Assembly: GCF_001187865.1 (NCBI RefSeq)
Contig: NZ_LGIT01000009.1
Span: 1,798,001-1,862,000, forward strand
Source: Klebsiella sp. RIT-PI-d
GTDB taxonomy: Bacteria > Pseudomonadota > Gammaproteobacteria > Enterobacterales > Enterobacteriaceae
Reading direction: 5' to 3'
Length of the DNA stretch: 64,000 bases
The notes under the pieces were generated by a model. The model saw nothing but the letters and a program-made list of their open reading frames with translations. It was not told the origin of the DNA and searched no databases. The translations under genes were made by a program, and so were the position numbers. Within the stretch, counting starts at the first letter, position 1. Each line of letters starts with the position of its first letter. Shown piece by piece: positions 26,279-35,346 of the stretch.

Positions 26279-27289
26279 TTAACGGTGAAACACCTTCATT
26301 GAGAATCGTACCCACCCGGCAAAAAAGAGCAGGAAAAGGGTCAGGCTAACCCATTCTGCAATTTGCAGACGATCAAAAAGAATGCCGATGGAGGCACAAA
26401 ACACGGCGGCAACAAACAGGATCACCAGCGTCCAGCGGCTGCTGTAGCCACACTTCATAATAATATGATGGATATGTCCCCGGTCCGGACGGAAGGGGCT
26501 GTTACCGCTCAGCAGTCGGCGCAGGGAGACGGCCGACATGTCAGCCAGGGGCAGCGCTATCAGCCACAGGGCGGTCACCGGTGCAATGACGGCATCCTCA
26601 TTTTGCGTTGCCACCACCAGCAGCCAGATGACCGCAAAACCAATCACCGTGCTGCCCGCATCGCCCATAAAGACTTTACGCTTTTTGCCGCCAAACAGAC
26701 CGAGATTGGCCATTAAATACGGCATCACGGCCAGTACCAGCGCCAGACACCAGTGCCACGCGCCAATATTACCATGCAGGTAGAACAGGATGCCGAGCGC
26801 ACCGAACGTGACACATGACACTGCGCCGAGTAATCCATCAATGCCGTCAATCATGTTAAAAGCATTAATCGATGCCCAAATAGCAATAAGAGTGACCAGA
26901 TATCCCGCTGCGCCCAGCGTCACGACATAACCCGGAATGATTTCGCCCAGCGAGGCCAGCCATAATCCTGACCTCATCATCAGCGCTGCCGCAATCGCCT
27001 GTGCGATGACGCGTGGCAGTACCGGCAGGTTAAACCGATCGTCGAGTACGCCAACAATCAACAACATTGAAATACAGAACCAGAAGACCTGCTGATGAGG
27101 TAGCCATTGCGGGTTAATATATTGCAGGGCGCTTATCGCCACCCACACAGAAATACCGCCGACCAGGGGAATATGCCCTTCATGCACTTTACGCGCATCG
27201 GGTTTGTCGACAAGCCCAAATACCGGTGCGGTAAACCTCGCAATGGTAAGTCCACCAACAGCACTGAGCAGGATCATCACAAAATCCAT
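26279..27289 (-). CDS. WecA-like undecaprenyl-phosphate glycosyl-1-phosphate transferase in the capsule operon
   Basis: A 336-residue polytopic inner-membrane enzyme of the WecA/MraY/TagO superfamily, which starts polysaccharide chains by moving a sugar-1-phosphate (GlcNAc in WecA) onto undecaprenyl phosphate. All diagnostic motifs are intact: VGVLDDRF near residue 83, NAFNMIDGIDGL near 143, KVFMGDAGST near 203, and DRGHIHHIIM near 268. The frame runs further upstream, but the ATG at 27287-27289 follows GGAG with good spacing and precedes the first membrane helix. It lies 117 bp after etk on the same strand, so it forms the end of the group 4 capsule operon. It is clearly diverged from the housekeeping WecA I remember, so it is a second, dedicated enzyme; its sugar is unknown. 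Confidence 0.85.
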   Translation of the reverse strand: MDFVMILLSAVGGLTIARFTAPVFGLVDKPDARKVHEGHIPLVGGISVWVAISALQYINPQWLPHQQVFWFCISMLLIVGVLDDRFNLPVLPRVIAQAIAAALMMRSGLWLASLGEIIPGYVVTLGAAGYLVTLIAIWASINAFNMIDGIDGLLGAVSCVTFGALGILFYLHGNIGAWHWCLALVLAVMPYLMANLGLFGGKKRKVFMGDAGSTVIGFAVIWLLVVATQNEDAVIAPVTALWLIALPLADMSAVSLRRLLSGNSPFRPDRGHIHHIIMKCGYSSRWTLVILFVAAVFCASIGILFDRLQIAEWVSLTLFLLFFAGWVRFSMKVFHR

Positions 27290-27373
27290 ATTACTCTCCA
27301 GAATTTTCCATGCGCGAAGACAGACCGCCAGGGATATCACTGGCGGCAGTTTTTTGAATTATCTTATTCATAG

Positions 27374-27394
27374 CCCCGGCAGAGGATGCCGGGG
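27374..27394 (-). terminator. Intercistronic hairpin between etk and the WecA-like gene
   Basis: CCCCGGCA (27374-27381) and TGCCGGGG (27387-27394) form an 8-bp GC-rich stem with a five-base loop, 13 bp after the etk stop. No T run follows on the minus strand, so partial termination or an RNA processing or stability signal is more likely than full termination. Confidence 0.45.
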
Positions 27395-27406
27395 AGAGTA
27401 CCGGAA

Positions 27407-29581
27407 TTACTTCTTATCGGTGTAGCTGTAGCCGTAGTGGTTATAGCCGTAGCCATAATAGCTACTGGCGCGTTTGATGACGCCGTTCAGAATAGCGCCC
27501 TTCACATTGACACCCGCCTGCTCAAGACGCTGCACGCAGACTGTCATCTCTTTCACGCTGTTCACTTCAAAACGCGCCACCACCAGACAGGTTCCGGCCG
27601 AGCGGCCGATTACCGCAGCATCGGTTACTGCCAGGATCGGTGGCGTATCGATAATGACCATATCGTAATTCTCGCTCGCCCAGTCCAGCAGCTGACGGAA
27701 ACGATCGTGCATCAGCAGTTCAGCCGGGTTCGGTGGTACCTGACCACGCGTCAACACATCAAATCCGCCTTTGCTGAAGTTTTGGATGGCGGCGGTCGCA
27801 GTGGTTTTTCCCGACAGGACGGAAGAAAGCCCGTCAGTATTGCTAAATCCAAACAGATCGTGAGCATAGCCCCGACGCATGTCAGCATCGATATACAGCA
27901 CTTTCTGCCCGGCCTGGGCAACGATAGCGGCCAGAGAACTACTGATAAACGTTTTACCGCTGTCCGGCGTTGCCCCGGAAATCATCAGTAAATTGTTAGT
28001 CGACTCCATCATTGCGAAGTGCAGACTGGTACGCAGACCGCGAATCGCTTCCACTGACAGATCGATAGGGTTATCCACCGCCAGGAACGGAATATTTTTG
28101 GTCTTATGCTGAGTTCGCGAGGAGAAAATATTTTTATTTCTCAGCCGCGTCTTCTGTGCCAGCCAGTCGGACAATGGCACTGTCGCATACACGTTAATAC
28201 CCTGCTCTTCCAGCTGTTCAGGTGAATCAATACCTTTACGCAGCAGCATACGGGCCAGCACCAGACCGATGGAAACGAACAGGCCCATTAACAGCCCGAG
28301 CGCAACAATCAGCGCCTTTTTCGGCTTAATCGGCAATGGCTGAGTGACGGCCGGGTCGATAATGCGCACGTTACCAATGGCGCTGGACTGGGCAATGCTC
28401 AGTTCCTGCTGACGGTTTAACAACTGGAGGTATACCGCCCGGCCAGATTCAACATCACGGCTCAGACGCAGGATCTCCTGTTGGGTACCCGGCATAGAGG
28501 AAACGCGTTTATTCAGGCGCGTTTTTTCCTGCTCCAGGGTCTGACGTTTTTCCATCAGCGCCCGGTAAGTCGGGTGATCCTTTTTATATAACTGAGAGAT
28601 TTCTGCTTCACGGAAGGTTAATTCGTTAAGCTGATTGTCAGCGTTAACAATCTGTTCCAGGACCGACTTGGCTTCCAGATTGAGATCGACAGAGTCGCTT
28701 TGCTTACGGTAGGCATTTAATTTATCTTCTGCCTGATCGAGGTCGCTTCGCACCTGCGGCAGCTGCCGTTGCAAAAACTCAAGGCTTTTTGAATCCTGAG
28801 CTGCCTGACGGGCGATGTTCTGCTGCAAATAGTTATCAGAAATGCTGTTCAGGATACGGGCGATCAGCTGCGGATCTTCGCCGGTAACGGTTAGCCCCAG
28901 CATACCGCTGTCTTTGGTTTTTTCGCTGACGGTAAATTGTTTGAGCAGCTCGTTAATCGCTTCCAGATCGGTTAGCTGACGCAGCGTAAAACGGGTGCCG
29001 GGTTCCGCATCAATATCAGCAATTTTGAGCGAGAAGCCGTTTTTATCAAGCAACTGTCCCGTTTGACCTGCTACCGTAAAATCATCACCTTCAACCTGAA
29101 AGTGCCCGTTCTCACCGACGGTCAGCGTAAATTCCTGCTGCGTCATTTCTTTCGGAACGGCAAGCCAGGTCAGGGCAATCTCGCCAGGCTTTTTACCTGT
29201 TAAACGCGCCCAGCCACGGCCAAAGACCGGAAAATAGTCCTGTTCAACGACATTACGCAGGCTCAGATCGTCAATCGTTTTGCCAAGGATCATGCGCGAC
29301 TGAAGTAACTGAATTTCAGGTGCGGACTCCGGAGACGAATCCGGGATCATCTGGCTTAAACTACTGAGAATGGCATTACCCTGCTTTTGTTCCACCTGAA
29401 TCAGCGCATCAGCCTGGTATACCGGCGTGGAAAACAACGCATAAATAACCGCGATAACGGTAAAAAACAGCGTAACGAAAAAGATGAGTTTTTTATGGTC
29501 GATCAGATCGCCCAGAAGACGTCCCAGATCCAACTCATTGTTCGCCGTTTCAGCAGGGGCAGTGGTGACTTTTGTCGACAT
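27407..29581 (-). CDS. etk: Tyrosine-protein kinase Etk (Wzc-type polysaccharide co-polymerase)
   Basis: A 724-residue inner-membrane autokinase that controls group 4 capsule assembly and export. A Wzz domain with two membrane segments (near residues 32-52 and about 430-450) flanks a periplasmic coiled-coil; the cytoplasmic BY-kinase domain follows, with Walker A ISGATPDSGKT near residue 535, Walker A' VLYIDADMRRG and Walker B DMVIIDTPP. The C-terminal tail SSYYGYGYNHYGYSYTDKK holds seven tyrosines for autophosphorylation. Length equals that of E. coli Etk. It lies 19 bp after etp, whose phosphatase removes these phosphates; cycling is needed for export in E. coli. Confidence 0.95.
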   Translation of the reverse strand: MSTKVTTAPAETANNELDLGRLLGDLIDHKKLIFFVTLFFTVIAVIYALFSTPVYQADALIQVEQKQGNAILSSLSQMIPDSSPESAPEIQLLQSRMILGKTIDDLSLRNVVEQDYFPVFGRGWARLTGKKPGEIALTWLAVPKEMTQQEFTLTVGENGHFQVEGDDFTVAGQTGQLLDKNGFSLKIADIDAEPGTRFTLRQLTDLEAINELLKQFTVSEKTKDSGMLGLTVTGEDPQLIARILNSISDNYLQQNIARQAAQDSKSLEFLQRQLPQVRSDLDQAEDKLNAYRKQSDSVDLNLEAKSVLEQIVNADNQLNELTFREAEISQLYKKDHPTYRALMEKRQTLEQEKTRLNKRVSSMPGTQQEILRLSRDVESGRAVYLQLLNRQQELSIAQSSAIGNVRIIDPAVTQPLPIKPKKALIVALGLLMGLFVSIGLVLARMLLRKGIDSPEQLEEQGINVYATVPLSDWLAQKTRLRNKNIFSSRTQHKTKNIPFLAVDNPIDLSVEAIRGLRTSLHFAMMESTNNLLMISGATPDSGKTFISSSLAAIVAQAGQKVLYIDADMRRGYAHDLFGFSNTDGLSSVLSGKTTATAAIQNFSKGGFDVLTRGQVPPNPAELLMHDRFRQLLDWASENYDMVIIDTPPILAVTDAAVIGRSAGTCLVVARFEVNSVKEMTVCVQRLEQAGVNVKGAILNGVIKRASSYYGYGYNHYGYSYTDKK

Positions 29582-29600
29582 AACGAATGTTTATCCCGTT

Positions 29601-30047
29601 TTATTTTCCGAGCCTGACAGCCCATTCTTTACTGGCCTGCTCAAGCAGCCCGTACACATGTTCAAAGGCCTCGTGGCTTTTGCGATAGGGGTCAGGAATT
29701 TCCTTTTTACCCGCCCATTGGCCAAACAGCATGGTTTTGCCTCTGACCTCAGGTGCGATAGCGGTGACCTGCTCAATATGAGCAGGTTCCATGACCAGAA
29801 TCAGGTCGTAACTGCGCGCCATCGCGGGCGTCAGCTTGCGTGCTATATGCCCATCCAGCGAGACACCGTGCGCCGCAGCAACTTCTATGGCGGTGGTGTC
29901 GGCAGGTTGACCACTCAGGCCAAACGTACCTGCCGAATCCACTTTCATATCAGGCATCGTATGGCGCAGTAGCCGTTCTCCAGTAGGAGAACGGCAGATG
30001 TTGCCGGTACAAATCACCAGGATCGAGCTAAACATTAATTTGGCCAT
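29601..30047 (-). CDS. etp: Low-molecular-weight protein-tyrosine phosphatase Etp
   Basis: Dephosphorylates the tyrosine tail of Etk. The 148-residue product has the active-site loop [17 protein letters not shown] near residues 11-25 (CX5R) and the general-acid motif EIPDPYRKS near residue 115. Size and motifs match E. coli Etp. It overlaps the 3' end of gfcE by 13 bp and is followed closely by etk, so it is surely in the capsule operon. Cytoplasmic. Confidence 0.95.
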   Translation of the reverse strand: MAKLMFSSILVICTGNICRSPTGERLLRHTMPDMKVDSAGTFGLSGQPADTTAIEVAAAHGVSLDGHIARKLTPAMARSYDLILVMEPAHIEQVTAIAPEVRGKTMLFGQWAGKKEIPDPYRKSHEAFEHVYGLLEQASKEWAVRLGK

Positions 30048-31174
30048 CTTTCGATATAACGCGCAGTTTCCGTCAGGTCATGAACACCCGTGATGGTCGG
30101 TACCAGCTGTGAAATAACGCGGTTCCAGCGCACCAATGGGGCGGTGGTTACATAGACAATATCGTACGGTTCAAGCTGAAACTCGGTGCCCAGTACCATC
30201 GCCGACGCATCCTGCGCGTTCAGCTGATAGATATTGGCAATTTTGCCGTTCTGCTTGCCTTTCAACGAGCGGATAACAAAGATACCCGTGGCGTCGGACA
30301 TATCCTGCTTCATGCCTTCGGCATTGCCCAGTGCTTCAGCCAGCGTCATGCCGCTTCTGTCCATCCGCAGGGTGCTCTGTTTGCCCACTTCGCCCATAAC
30401 AAAGACTTTCAGGTCATCGTTACGCGGGATAAACAGGATATCGCCAGGATAAAGGAGTTTGTTCTGCGTTAAGTCGCCGCGCTGCATCAGCGCCCACAGT
30501 GAAATTTTAGTATCCTGCCCGTTATGGGTCAGTACCACATTGCGCCAGTCTGCATCTGCAGTAAGCCCACCGGCGTTGTTGATAGCGTCCATCACCGTAA
30601 GCGGAATATTGGTAATCGGCTGCTGGCCCGATTTTGACACTTCACCGGTTACATAGGCTTTTTGCGAGCGGAAAGAGGCAATGCTGACGTCAACCTGGGG
30701 ACTTTCAATGACCGAGTCCAGACGGGCGGTGATTTCATCGCGAACCTGCTCGAGCGTTTTACCCGCGACGCGCATTTTCCCCACGTAAGGATAGAAAATG
30801 GTGCCGTCTGCACTAACCCAGTTGCCGGTATCGCTCGCGCTGCGATACTGACCTGCCGGCGTCGTCAGTTCCGGATGATCCCATACGGTTACCATCAAAA
30901 CATCACCCACGCCGATCCGATACTGGTAGCTCTTCAGCAGATCGTCGAGTTGAGGGTTCGCTTTTGATATTACGGATACCGGGCGAAGCTGATCAATTAA
31001 CCCCGGGGTCATAGGGAAAACGTTGACCATACTATTTAAGTTATAATCGCTATCAGGAAGATCGATAACATCTTTTCCGCTGGTGCTCAGACCTTGCCCG
31101 GGGATAACGGTACAGCCAGCTAACGCCCCCACTGCCAGTGCCACGAGAGAAACCCTAAGAATACTTTTTTTCAT
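30035..31174 (-). CDS. gfcE: Outer-membrane polysaccharide export lipoprotein GfcE (Wza-type)
   Basis: Forms the octameric outer-membrane channel for group 4 capsule, partner of Etk. 379 residues as in E. coli. The N-terminal lipoprotein signal is [22 protein letters not shown] with lipobox LAGC (Cys21). The polysaccharide-export domain begins near residue 85 ([19 protein letters not shown]), followed by SLBB-type repeats ([19 protein letters not shown] and [16 protein letters not shown]) and the C-terminal amphipathic helix that makes the barrel in Wza ([14 protein letters not shown]). Upstream gene gfcD is 197 bp away, so an internal promoter is possible. Confidence 0.95.
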   Translation of the reverse strand: MKKSILRVSLVALAVGALAGCTVIPGQGLSTSGKDVIDLPDSDYNLNSMVNVFPMTPGLIDQLRPVSVISKANPQLDDLLKSYQYRIGVGDVLMVTVWDHPELTTPAGQYRSASDTGNWVSADGTIFYPYVGKMRVAGKTLEQVRDEITARLDSVIESPQVDVSIASFRSQKAYVTGEVSKSGQQPITNIPLTVMDAINNAGGLTADADWRNVVLTHNGQDTKISLWALMQRGDLTQNKLLYPGDILFIPRNDDLKVFVMGEVGKQSTLRMDRSGMTLAEALGNAEGMKQDMSDATGIFVIRSLKGKQNGKIANIYQLNAQDASAMVLGTEFQLEPYDIVYVTTAPLVRWNRVISQLVPTITGVHDLTETARYIERWPN

Positions 31175-31371
31175 TATATAAAATCATCTGTGGTTCAAAT
31201 GGTTTAGTGTCAATCCGATTGCATTTTCCGCAATCTCATCAACGTGCGCTATCAATATTGTTTTTATCACGTCGCGATACCAGATAAAAACAGAATGTCG
31301 GCCCTAAAATGAACGTTGTTCGCAAAGATGACATTTTTTCATCTTTGCTGAACGTTTATTATTCAAATCGC

Positions 31372-33465
31372 TTAATAGCCAACAGGAACATCGCGATCCG
31401 TCGTCATGTTATAAAGCTGGTATTTACGTCCGAGCATCTGCCCACCATCGCGCGTCAACGGCGTCCAGCTTACCGAGGCACGGCTGCGGGTTGGGGTTAC
31501 GGTCATCAGATCCAACGGCACAGAGACATAGAACCCTTTGCTGTAACCACCTTCGCCGTAATCCTCTTTTGAGACGTTAGTGACGGCGGCCCAGACGCCA
31601 ACCGTGACGCCGCTGTCAAAGCGTTTAGAGATATCAAGCGTGCCGCCCTTATCTTTTGCCAGGTACTGCCCAAGGCTGAGTTTAAATAAGACATTATCAA
31701 AGACTGGCGGTGTCCAGTAACCGGTCAGGTGGCCGGTTGGCGCTTTGTAATCAATAAAGCGCATCATGTTATTCCAGTCGCGCTGCTTAACGTAGTTGCC
31801 ATCAATACCCACCGCCCAGCTGCTGTCCAGCGGACGATAAAGCACTTCAGCACCGGCGCCGCCGTACATGGTTTCCAGATAACCGCCGTACACCTGACCG
31901 TAGAAACTATTGCCTAAATAGCGCACATAGTTACTTTGCAGGTTATTGACGTACACATCGTTTTCAACGTAATCGCGAATATGAGTACGGACCGGCGGCA
32001 GATGTGAATCACGTGGAGAATCCGTCGTATTAAATTTGTCGTAGTTATTATAGATATTGCCAAACACGCCGCCATCTACTAACCAGTGATCGGTCAGCCA
32101 GTAGTTGGCGCTGCCCATGATACCAATCTGGAACATGTAGAAATTTTCCGGGCCGCCAAGCGACTGGCTGAGGACCGGGGAAATCGAATAGCCAAAGCGA
32201 TCCGGACGGATGCGGTATCCGCGACCCAGCGCGTCGGTGTCGACCGGATTAATGCGCTGCTGCTGCAATGTTTCCTCATGCCCCAGCGGATAACCTTCCA
32301 GCTGTTTACGCAGGCTGGCCACGTTCGTTTCGGTGGTGACCTGCGGCAGGTGCTGTGATTTTTGCGTTACGCTGAGGGTATCAACGCCTGCAGGCAGATT
32401 GTTCATCAAAATACGGTTAGCGCGATCGACACCTTCACGGGTATCACGGTAGCGATACTGCACGCCGGTCATATACAACGTATTGCCGCGCTGGATAATT
32501 TCCGGCTCATCGAATCCGGCATTATATTTCAGCTGGGTCAACGCACTGGCGGCAGAGGTGTATTGCAGCGAACTGGTTGGCGGCGCCGGCTGATACGCCG
32601 GTTTTGGATTATCCCGCTGGGACGGTTTCAGATCGTTAAAGTTAGTGCGCAGGGTAAAGCCGAACATCAGGGTGTTACCCCTTTCGTAGCTGAGATTCAC
32701 ATCAGCCCAGTCGGCCGCCCGGTATATCGCGCCCACGTTGAAGTGGCTACGCTGGTCAATCCGCCCGGCAAAGTCATCCTGATAATCGTTGCCGTCATAT
32801 TCCAGCTTCAGGCGCAGCGGCGTCCACGGTGTCTGATATTCTACGCCGCCAAAAAGCGCGGCCGGACCGCGAAAGGCATCGCTAAAGCTGAGTTCACCTG
32901 CGTCATGAGATTCAGCACGCGTGCAGTATTTATCGCTGGCGCGGCAGAACGGGTTGGTAATGTTGCCGCTGTTGCCGTTATAACCCCAGCCCATCCCCAG
33001 GGAGAAGTCGAACGGGCCGAACATTTTACTGGCAACCAGATATTCACCGTCGAACAACCCGGTACCGGCAATATCACGCTTACCAATAGCCAGTTCAGGC
33101 AGCCAGTAATCCTCTTCAAGAAGTCGCACTTTAAAATCGAAAGACTTATCTTTATAGGTCTGATCGCCGCTGAAATCTTCATTTGAGCTGTATTTGCGGG
33201 TACGCACATCAGTGTAGCGAATAGTGCCTTCAAGCCACGGAAAGAGCGCAATGGATGTGGAGTAAAAACGGTATTGATCGTTATCGCGGTAGTTAACGCT
33301 AAACTCGCCTTCTTTAGCTATGCGGGCACTCGGGGTTTGCATCAGCCCGGTGCCGCCAAAATCGGACTGCGAAGGGCCAATCGGGTCCGGGTAAGTCAAC
33401 ACATCAGCATGACAGGCGCTGGAAACGGCAAGAGCCAGCAGGCTGAGGAGATATTTTTTATTCAT
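31372..33465 (-). CDS. gfcD: Capsule assembly outer-membrane protein GfcD (YjbH family)
   Basis: A large outer-membrane beta-barrel lipid-free protein of 697 residues, paralogue of YjbH. It has a signal peptide ([20 protein letters not shown], cleavage near residue 20) and a long run of alternating aromatic/polar strands, ending in an internal [19 protein letters not shown] rather than a terminal Phe. It is required with GfcB and GfcC for group 4 capsule in enteropathogenic E. coli; its exact mechanical role is not known to me. Its ATG overlaps the gfcC stop by one base (TGATG on the minus strand), so translation is coupled. Confidence 0.92.
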   Translation of the reverse strand: MNKKYLLSLLALAVSSACHADVLTYPDPIGPSQSDFGGTGLMQTPSARIAKEGEFSVNYRDNDQYRFYSTSIALFPWLEGTIRYTDVRTRKYSSNEDFSGDQTYKDKSFDFKVRLLEEDYWLPELAIGKRDIAGTGLFDGEYLVASKMFGPFDFSLGMGWGYNGNSGNITNPFCRASDKYCTRAESHDAGELSFSDAFRGPAALFGGVEYQTPWTPLRLKLEYDGNDYQDDFAGRIDQRSHFNVGAIYRAADWADVNLSYERGNTLMFGFTLRTNFNDLKPSQRDNPKPAYQPAPPTSSLQYTSAASALTQLKYNAGFDEPEIIQRGNTLYMTGVQYRYRDTREGVDRANRILMNNLPAGVDTLSVTQKSQHLPQVTTETNVASLRKQLEGYPLGHEETLQQQRINPVDTDALGRGYRIRPDRFGYSISPVLSQSLGGPENFYMFQIGIMGSANYWLTDHWLVDGGVFGNIYNNYDKFNTTDSPRDSHLPPVRTHIRDYVENDVYVNNLQSNYVRYLGNSFYGQVYGGYLETMYGGAGAEVLYRPLDSSWAVGIDGNYVKQRDWNNMMRFIDYKAPTGHLTGYWTPPVFDNVLFKLSLGQYLAKDKGGTLDISKRFDSGVTVGVWAAVTNVSKEDYGEGGYSKGFYVSVPLDLMTVTPTRSRASVSWTPLTRDGGQMLGRKYQLYNMTTDRDVPVGY

Positions 33466-34208
33466 CAGTCAGGTATCCGGTGGGTCAAAACAGAGACAAT
33501 TTGCTGATTTATGTTTTTGAATTCTCCGGGAACTGCCCATGAGGAAAATCCTACCCAGATAATGCTACCTGGCTCCGGTTCAACGTGGCGATGATTCCAG
33601 TAGGCGACGGGAGCCTGCTGAACGGTACCGTCAGGATGGATAACCACGGCGATATTACGATCGGCTCCGGTCAGGCGCTCGCGCCCGGCCAGATAGTCAC
33701 GCACGCTGCGACCCGCCTGCCAGCTTATTTTCCCGCTGCCTTCAATTGCGCCTAATAACGTTATGCTAACAGGCCGTGCGGGAAGCCAGAGCGAGTACCG
33801 CCCTTCCAGACGCGGATTGTTGCCCTCGCGAGTGCGAACCAGATCCGGATCGAGCGGGATGAATTGCCGCCCGGTCACGTTAATCGCCTGCAGCTGCTGA
33901 ATGACGGTGCGGATGCTGGCGGCCTGATCCACGCTTTCCACGGCGGCCCAGGCGTTAAGTTGCTGTAGCGTTTGCTGATAGTGTTGCTGAGCAACCGCGG
34001 TGGCCTGCGGTTCGGCAATCACTGCCCCCTGCCACCAGATATTTGCGGGCAGATTAGCAACCGTCACGACCTGCGCCAGGTTTTGAGCATGATCGATGGT
34101 TAATGTTTTGCCAGACGTTAATGCATGTACGGTCACCTGGCTGTCGGCCAGGACAGGGCAACTGAGCGCCAGGATCGCAGCGCTGGTCAGTAATTTTTTT
34201 ATTTTCAT
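33465..34208 (-). CDS. gfcC: Periplasmic capsule protein GfcC
   Basis: A 247-residue periplasmic protein with a cleavable signal peptide ([21 protein letters not shown], residues 1-21). The YjbG/GfcC family carries two beta-grasp (SLBB-like) domains, and here a short SLBB-like strand set is visible in [19 protein letters not shown] near residue 135. Needed for group 4 capsule export in E. coli. The ATG overlaps the gfcB stop as ATGA (34205-34208). Length equals that of the E. coli protein within one residue. Confidence 0.93.
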   Translation of the reverse strand: MKIKKLLTSAAILALSCPVLADSQVTVHALTSGKTLTIDHAQNLAQVVTVANLPANIWWQGAVIAEPQATAVAQQHYQQTLQQLNAWAAVESVDQAASIRTVIQQLQAINVTGRQFIPLDPDLVRTREGNNPRLEGRYSLWLPARPVSITLLGAIEGSGKISWQAGRSVRDYLAGRERLTGADRNIAVVIHPDGTVQQAPVAYWNHRHVEPEPGSIIWVGFSSWAVPGEFKNINQQIVSVLTHRIPD

Positions 34209-34852
34209 AGCGTCGCGGGTTTCAGGATAGTGAAATCAATGGGAACAACGCCCGCCCCTAACATCTGGCGGCTCTGACGAACTTGTCCGCTCACTGCATC
34301 CACCCAGAAGGTGTTTTGCCAGTCGCGAGAAGGGGAATCCGTGTGGGCAGTTTCATGCCAGATCAGACAACGTACCCGTTTACCGGCAATGGTCAGGACC
34401 TCTTCGCCGCCAGAGGTAAAGCGAGAAACTACGGCGGCCGATCGGTAACGTCGATCTTCAGTCCAGCCGATGGTCCGGGTCCAGGTCGCGCCATTTTTAA
34501 GCTGTCGGGCTTTCAGGAGGGGGTCTTGCGACTGATTACTCACATCAAGCAGGTTATCAGTTAAATTAACCGTCTTGATCAAACGTCCGCTTTGCGTCAC
34601 CAGCATTGCTCTGTCCTGCGTCAGCCATTTGCGCTGGCCGTTTTCCAGATAGCCCAGGACAACAAAAATGCGCTGGCCATCGTTAATGCGCAAATACATG
34701 GTGTTATAGGGCAGAGACTCAATTTTTTGGCTGGAGACGGTAACATCCTTCACGCCGAAGAAGGTCGAATCCAGCGTATCAACAATGCTTTGCTGGCTAT
34801 GCGTGCAGCCCTGCATTAGCAGGCAGGCCAGAAGGAAGAGGAGTATGCGCAC
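34205..34852 (-). CDS. gfcB: Capsule lipoprotein GfcB (YjbF family), GTG start
   Basis: A 215-residue lipoprotein of the YjbF/GfcB family, likely in the outer membrane. The frame is open much further upstream, but the GTG at 34850-34852 is chosen because it starts a normal lipoprotein signal (VRILLFLLACLLMQGCTHSQ, lipobox MQGC) that aligns with E. coli GfcB, and AGGGA lies seven bases before it. The mature part has the family features YNTMYLRINDGQRIFVVLGY and FWVDAVSGQVRQSRQMLGAG. It is ATGA-coupled to gfcC. A strong hairpin separates it from gfcA. Confidence 0.9.
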   Translation of the reverse strand: MRILLFLLACLLMQGCTHSQQSIVDTLDSTFFGVKDVTVSSQKIESLPYNTMYLRINDGQRIFVVLGYLENGQRKWLTQDRAMLVTQSGRLIKTVNLTDNLLDVSNQSQDPLLKARQLKNGATWTRTIGWTEDRRYRSAAVVSRFTSGGEEVLTIAGKRVRCLIWHETAHTDSPSRDWQNTFWVDAVSGQVRQSRQMLGAGVVPIDFTILKPATL

Positions 34853-35007
34853 CAGAGGGTCCCTTTCACAATGTGTTAATACAAAAAGTAACCTATGAGA
34901 GGCGGTTACTTGCACGCACCGGTCCGCCGAAAGACCACAAAAGCGGGTATTCAGCGCTGTGCATAATGAGCAATGAAAATAGTTTATATAGGAATTATTC
35001 ATTTTTT

Positions 35008-35042
35008 AAGATGCCCGGCAAAGGATTTCTGCCGGGCATCTT
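35008..35042 (-). terminator. Strong hairpin between gfcA and gfcB
   Basis: AAGATGCCCGGC (35008-35019) and GCCGGGCATCTT (35031-35042) are perfect 12-bp complements around an 11-base loop. On the operon strand it is followed by a run of A, not T, so it is not a classical terminator. It probably stabilises or trims the gfcA message and reduces read-through to gfcB. Confidence 0.6.
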
Positions 35043-35097
35043 ATATACCATCCCACACTGTTAATTAACTGTACAGAAGTTCAGTTAATTCTCAATA

Positions 35098-35346
35098 TTA
35101 GCGCGTTGTGGTGGTGGTAGTCAGGTTAACGCCAGAGCCGGAGCTGTCGTCGTCGCTTGCAGCAACAGCAACTAAAGCTACCAGACCTGCTACTGCGGTG
35201 GCAGTAACGATAGTGGTTGTGCCGATAGCGCCTGCAGCAGCGCCGCCGGACGTTGTTTCTGTCCCGGTAGCTGGAGCAGCAAACGTAGCCGGGCTAACCC
35301 CAGCCAGCGCCAACGCAGCGAGAACCGCACACATTGTCTTTTTCAT
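35098..35346 (-). CDS. gfcA: Threonine-rich exported protein GfcA (YmcD/YjbE type)
   Basis: An 82-residue small exported protein, first gene of the capsule operon. It has a signal peptide (MKKTMCAVLAALALAGVSPATFA, cleavage near residue 23), a Gly/Ala/Thr-rich middle that could form one membrane helix (TATAVAGLVALVAVAAS), an Asp/Ser patch (SDDDSSGSG) and the C-terminal Thr run TTTTTTR. This pattern is that of E. coli GfcA and YjbE. The ATG follows GAGGAAAG. Role in capsule export unclear even in E. coli. It is separated from gfcB by 245 bp with a hairpin, so it is likely made in excess over the rest. Confidence 0.88.
   Translation of the reverse strand: MKKTMCAVLAALALAGVSPATFAAPATGTETTSGGAAAGAIGTTTIVTATAVAGLVALVAVAASDDDSSGSGVNLTTTTTTR

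Noticed and set aside
26279-27289. Assignment as the housekeeping wecA of the enterobacterial common antigen locus
   Set aside because: Sequence is clearly diverged from WecA as remembered, and none of the ECA genes (wzzE, wecB and others) is nearby.
32362-33186. 274-codon plus-strand frame inside gfcD
   Set aside because: Antisense to a conserved capsule gene, with no signal or known motif; overlapping frames of this size are common opposite GC-rich third positions.
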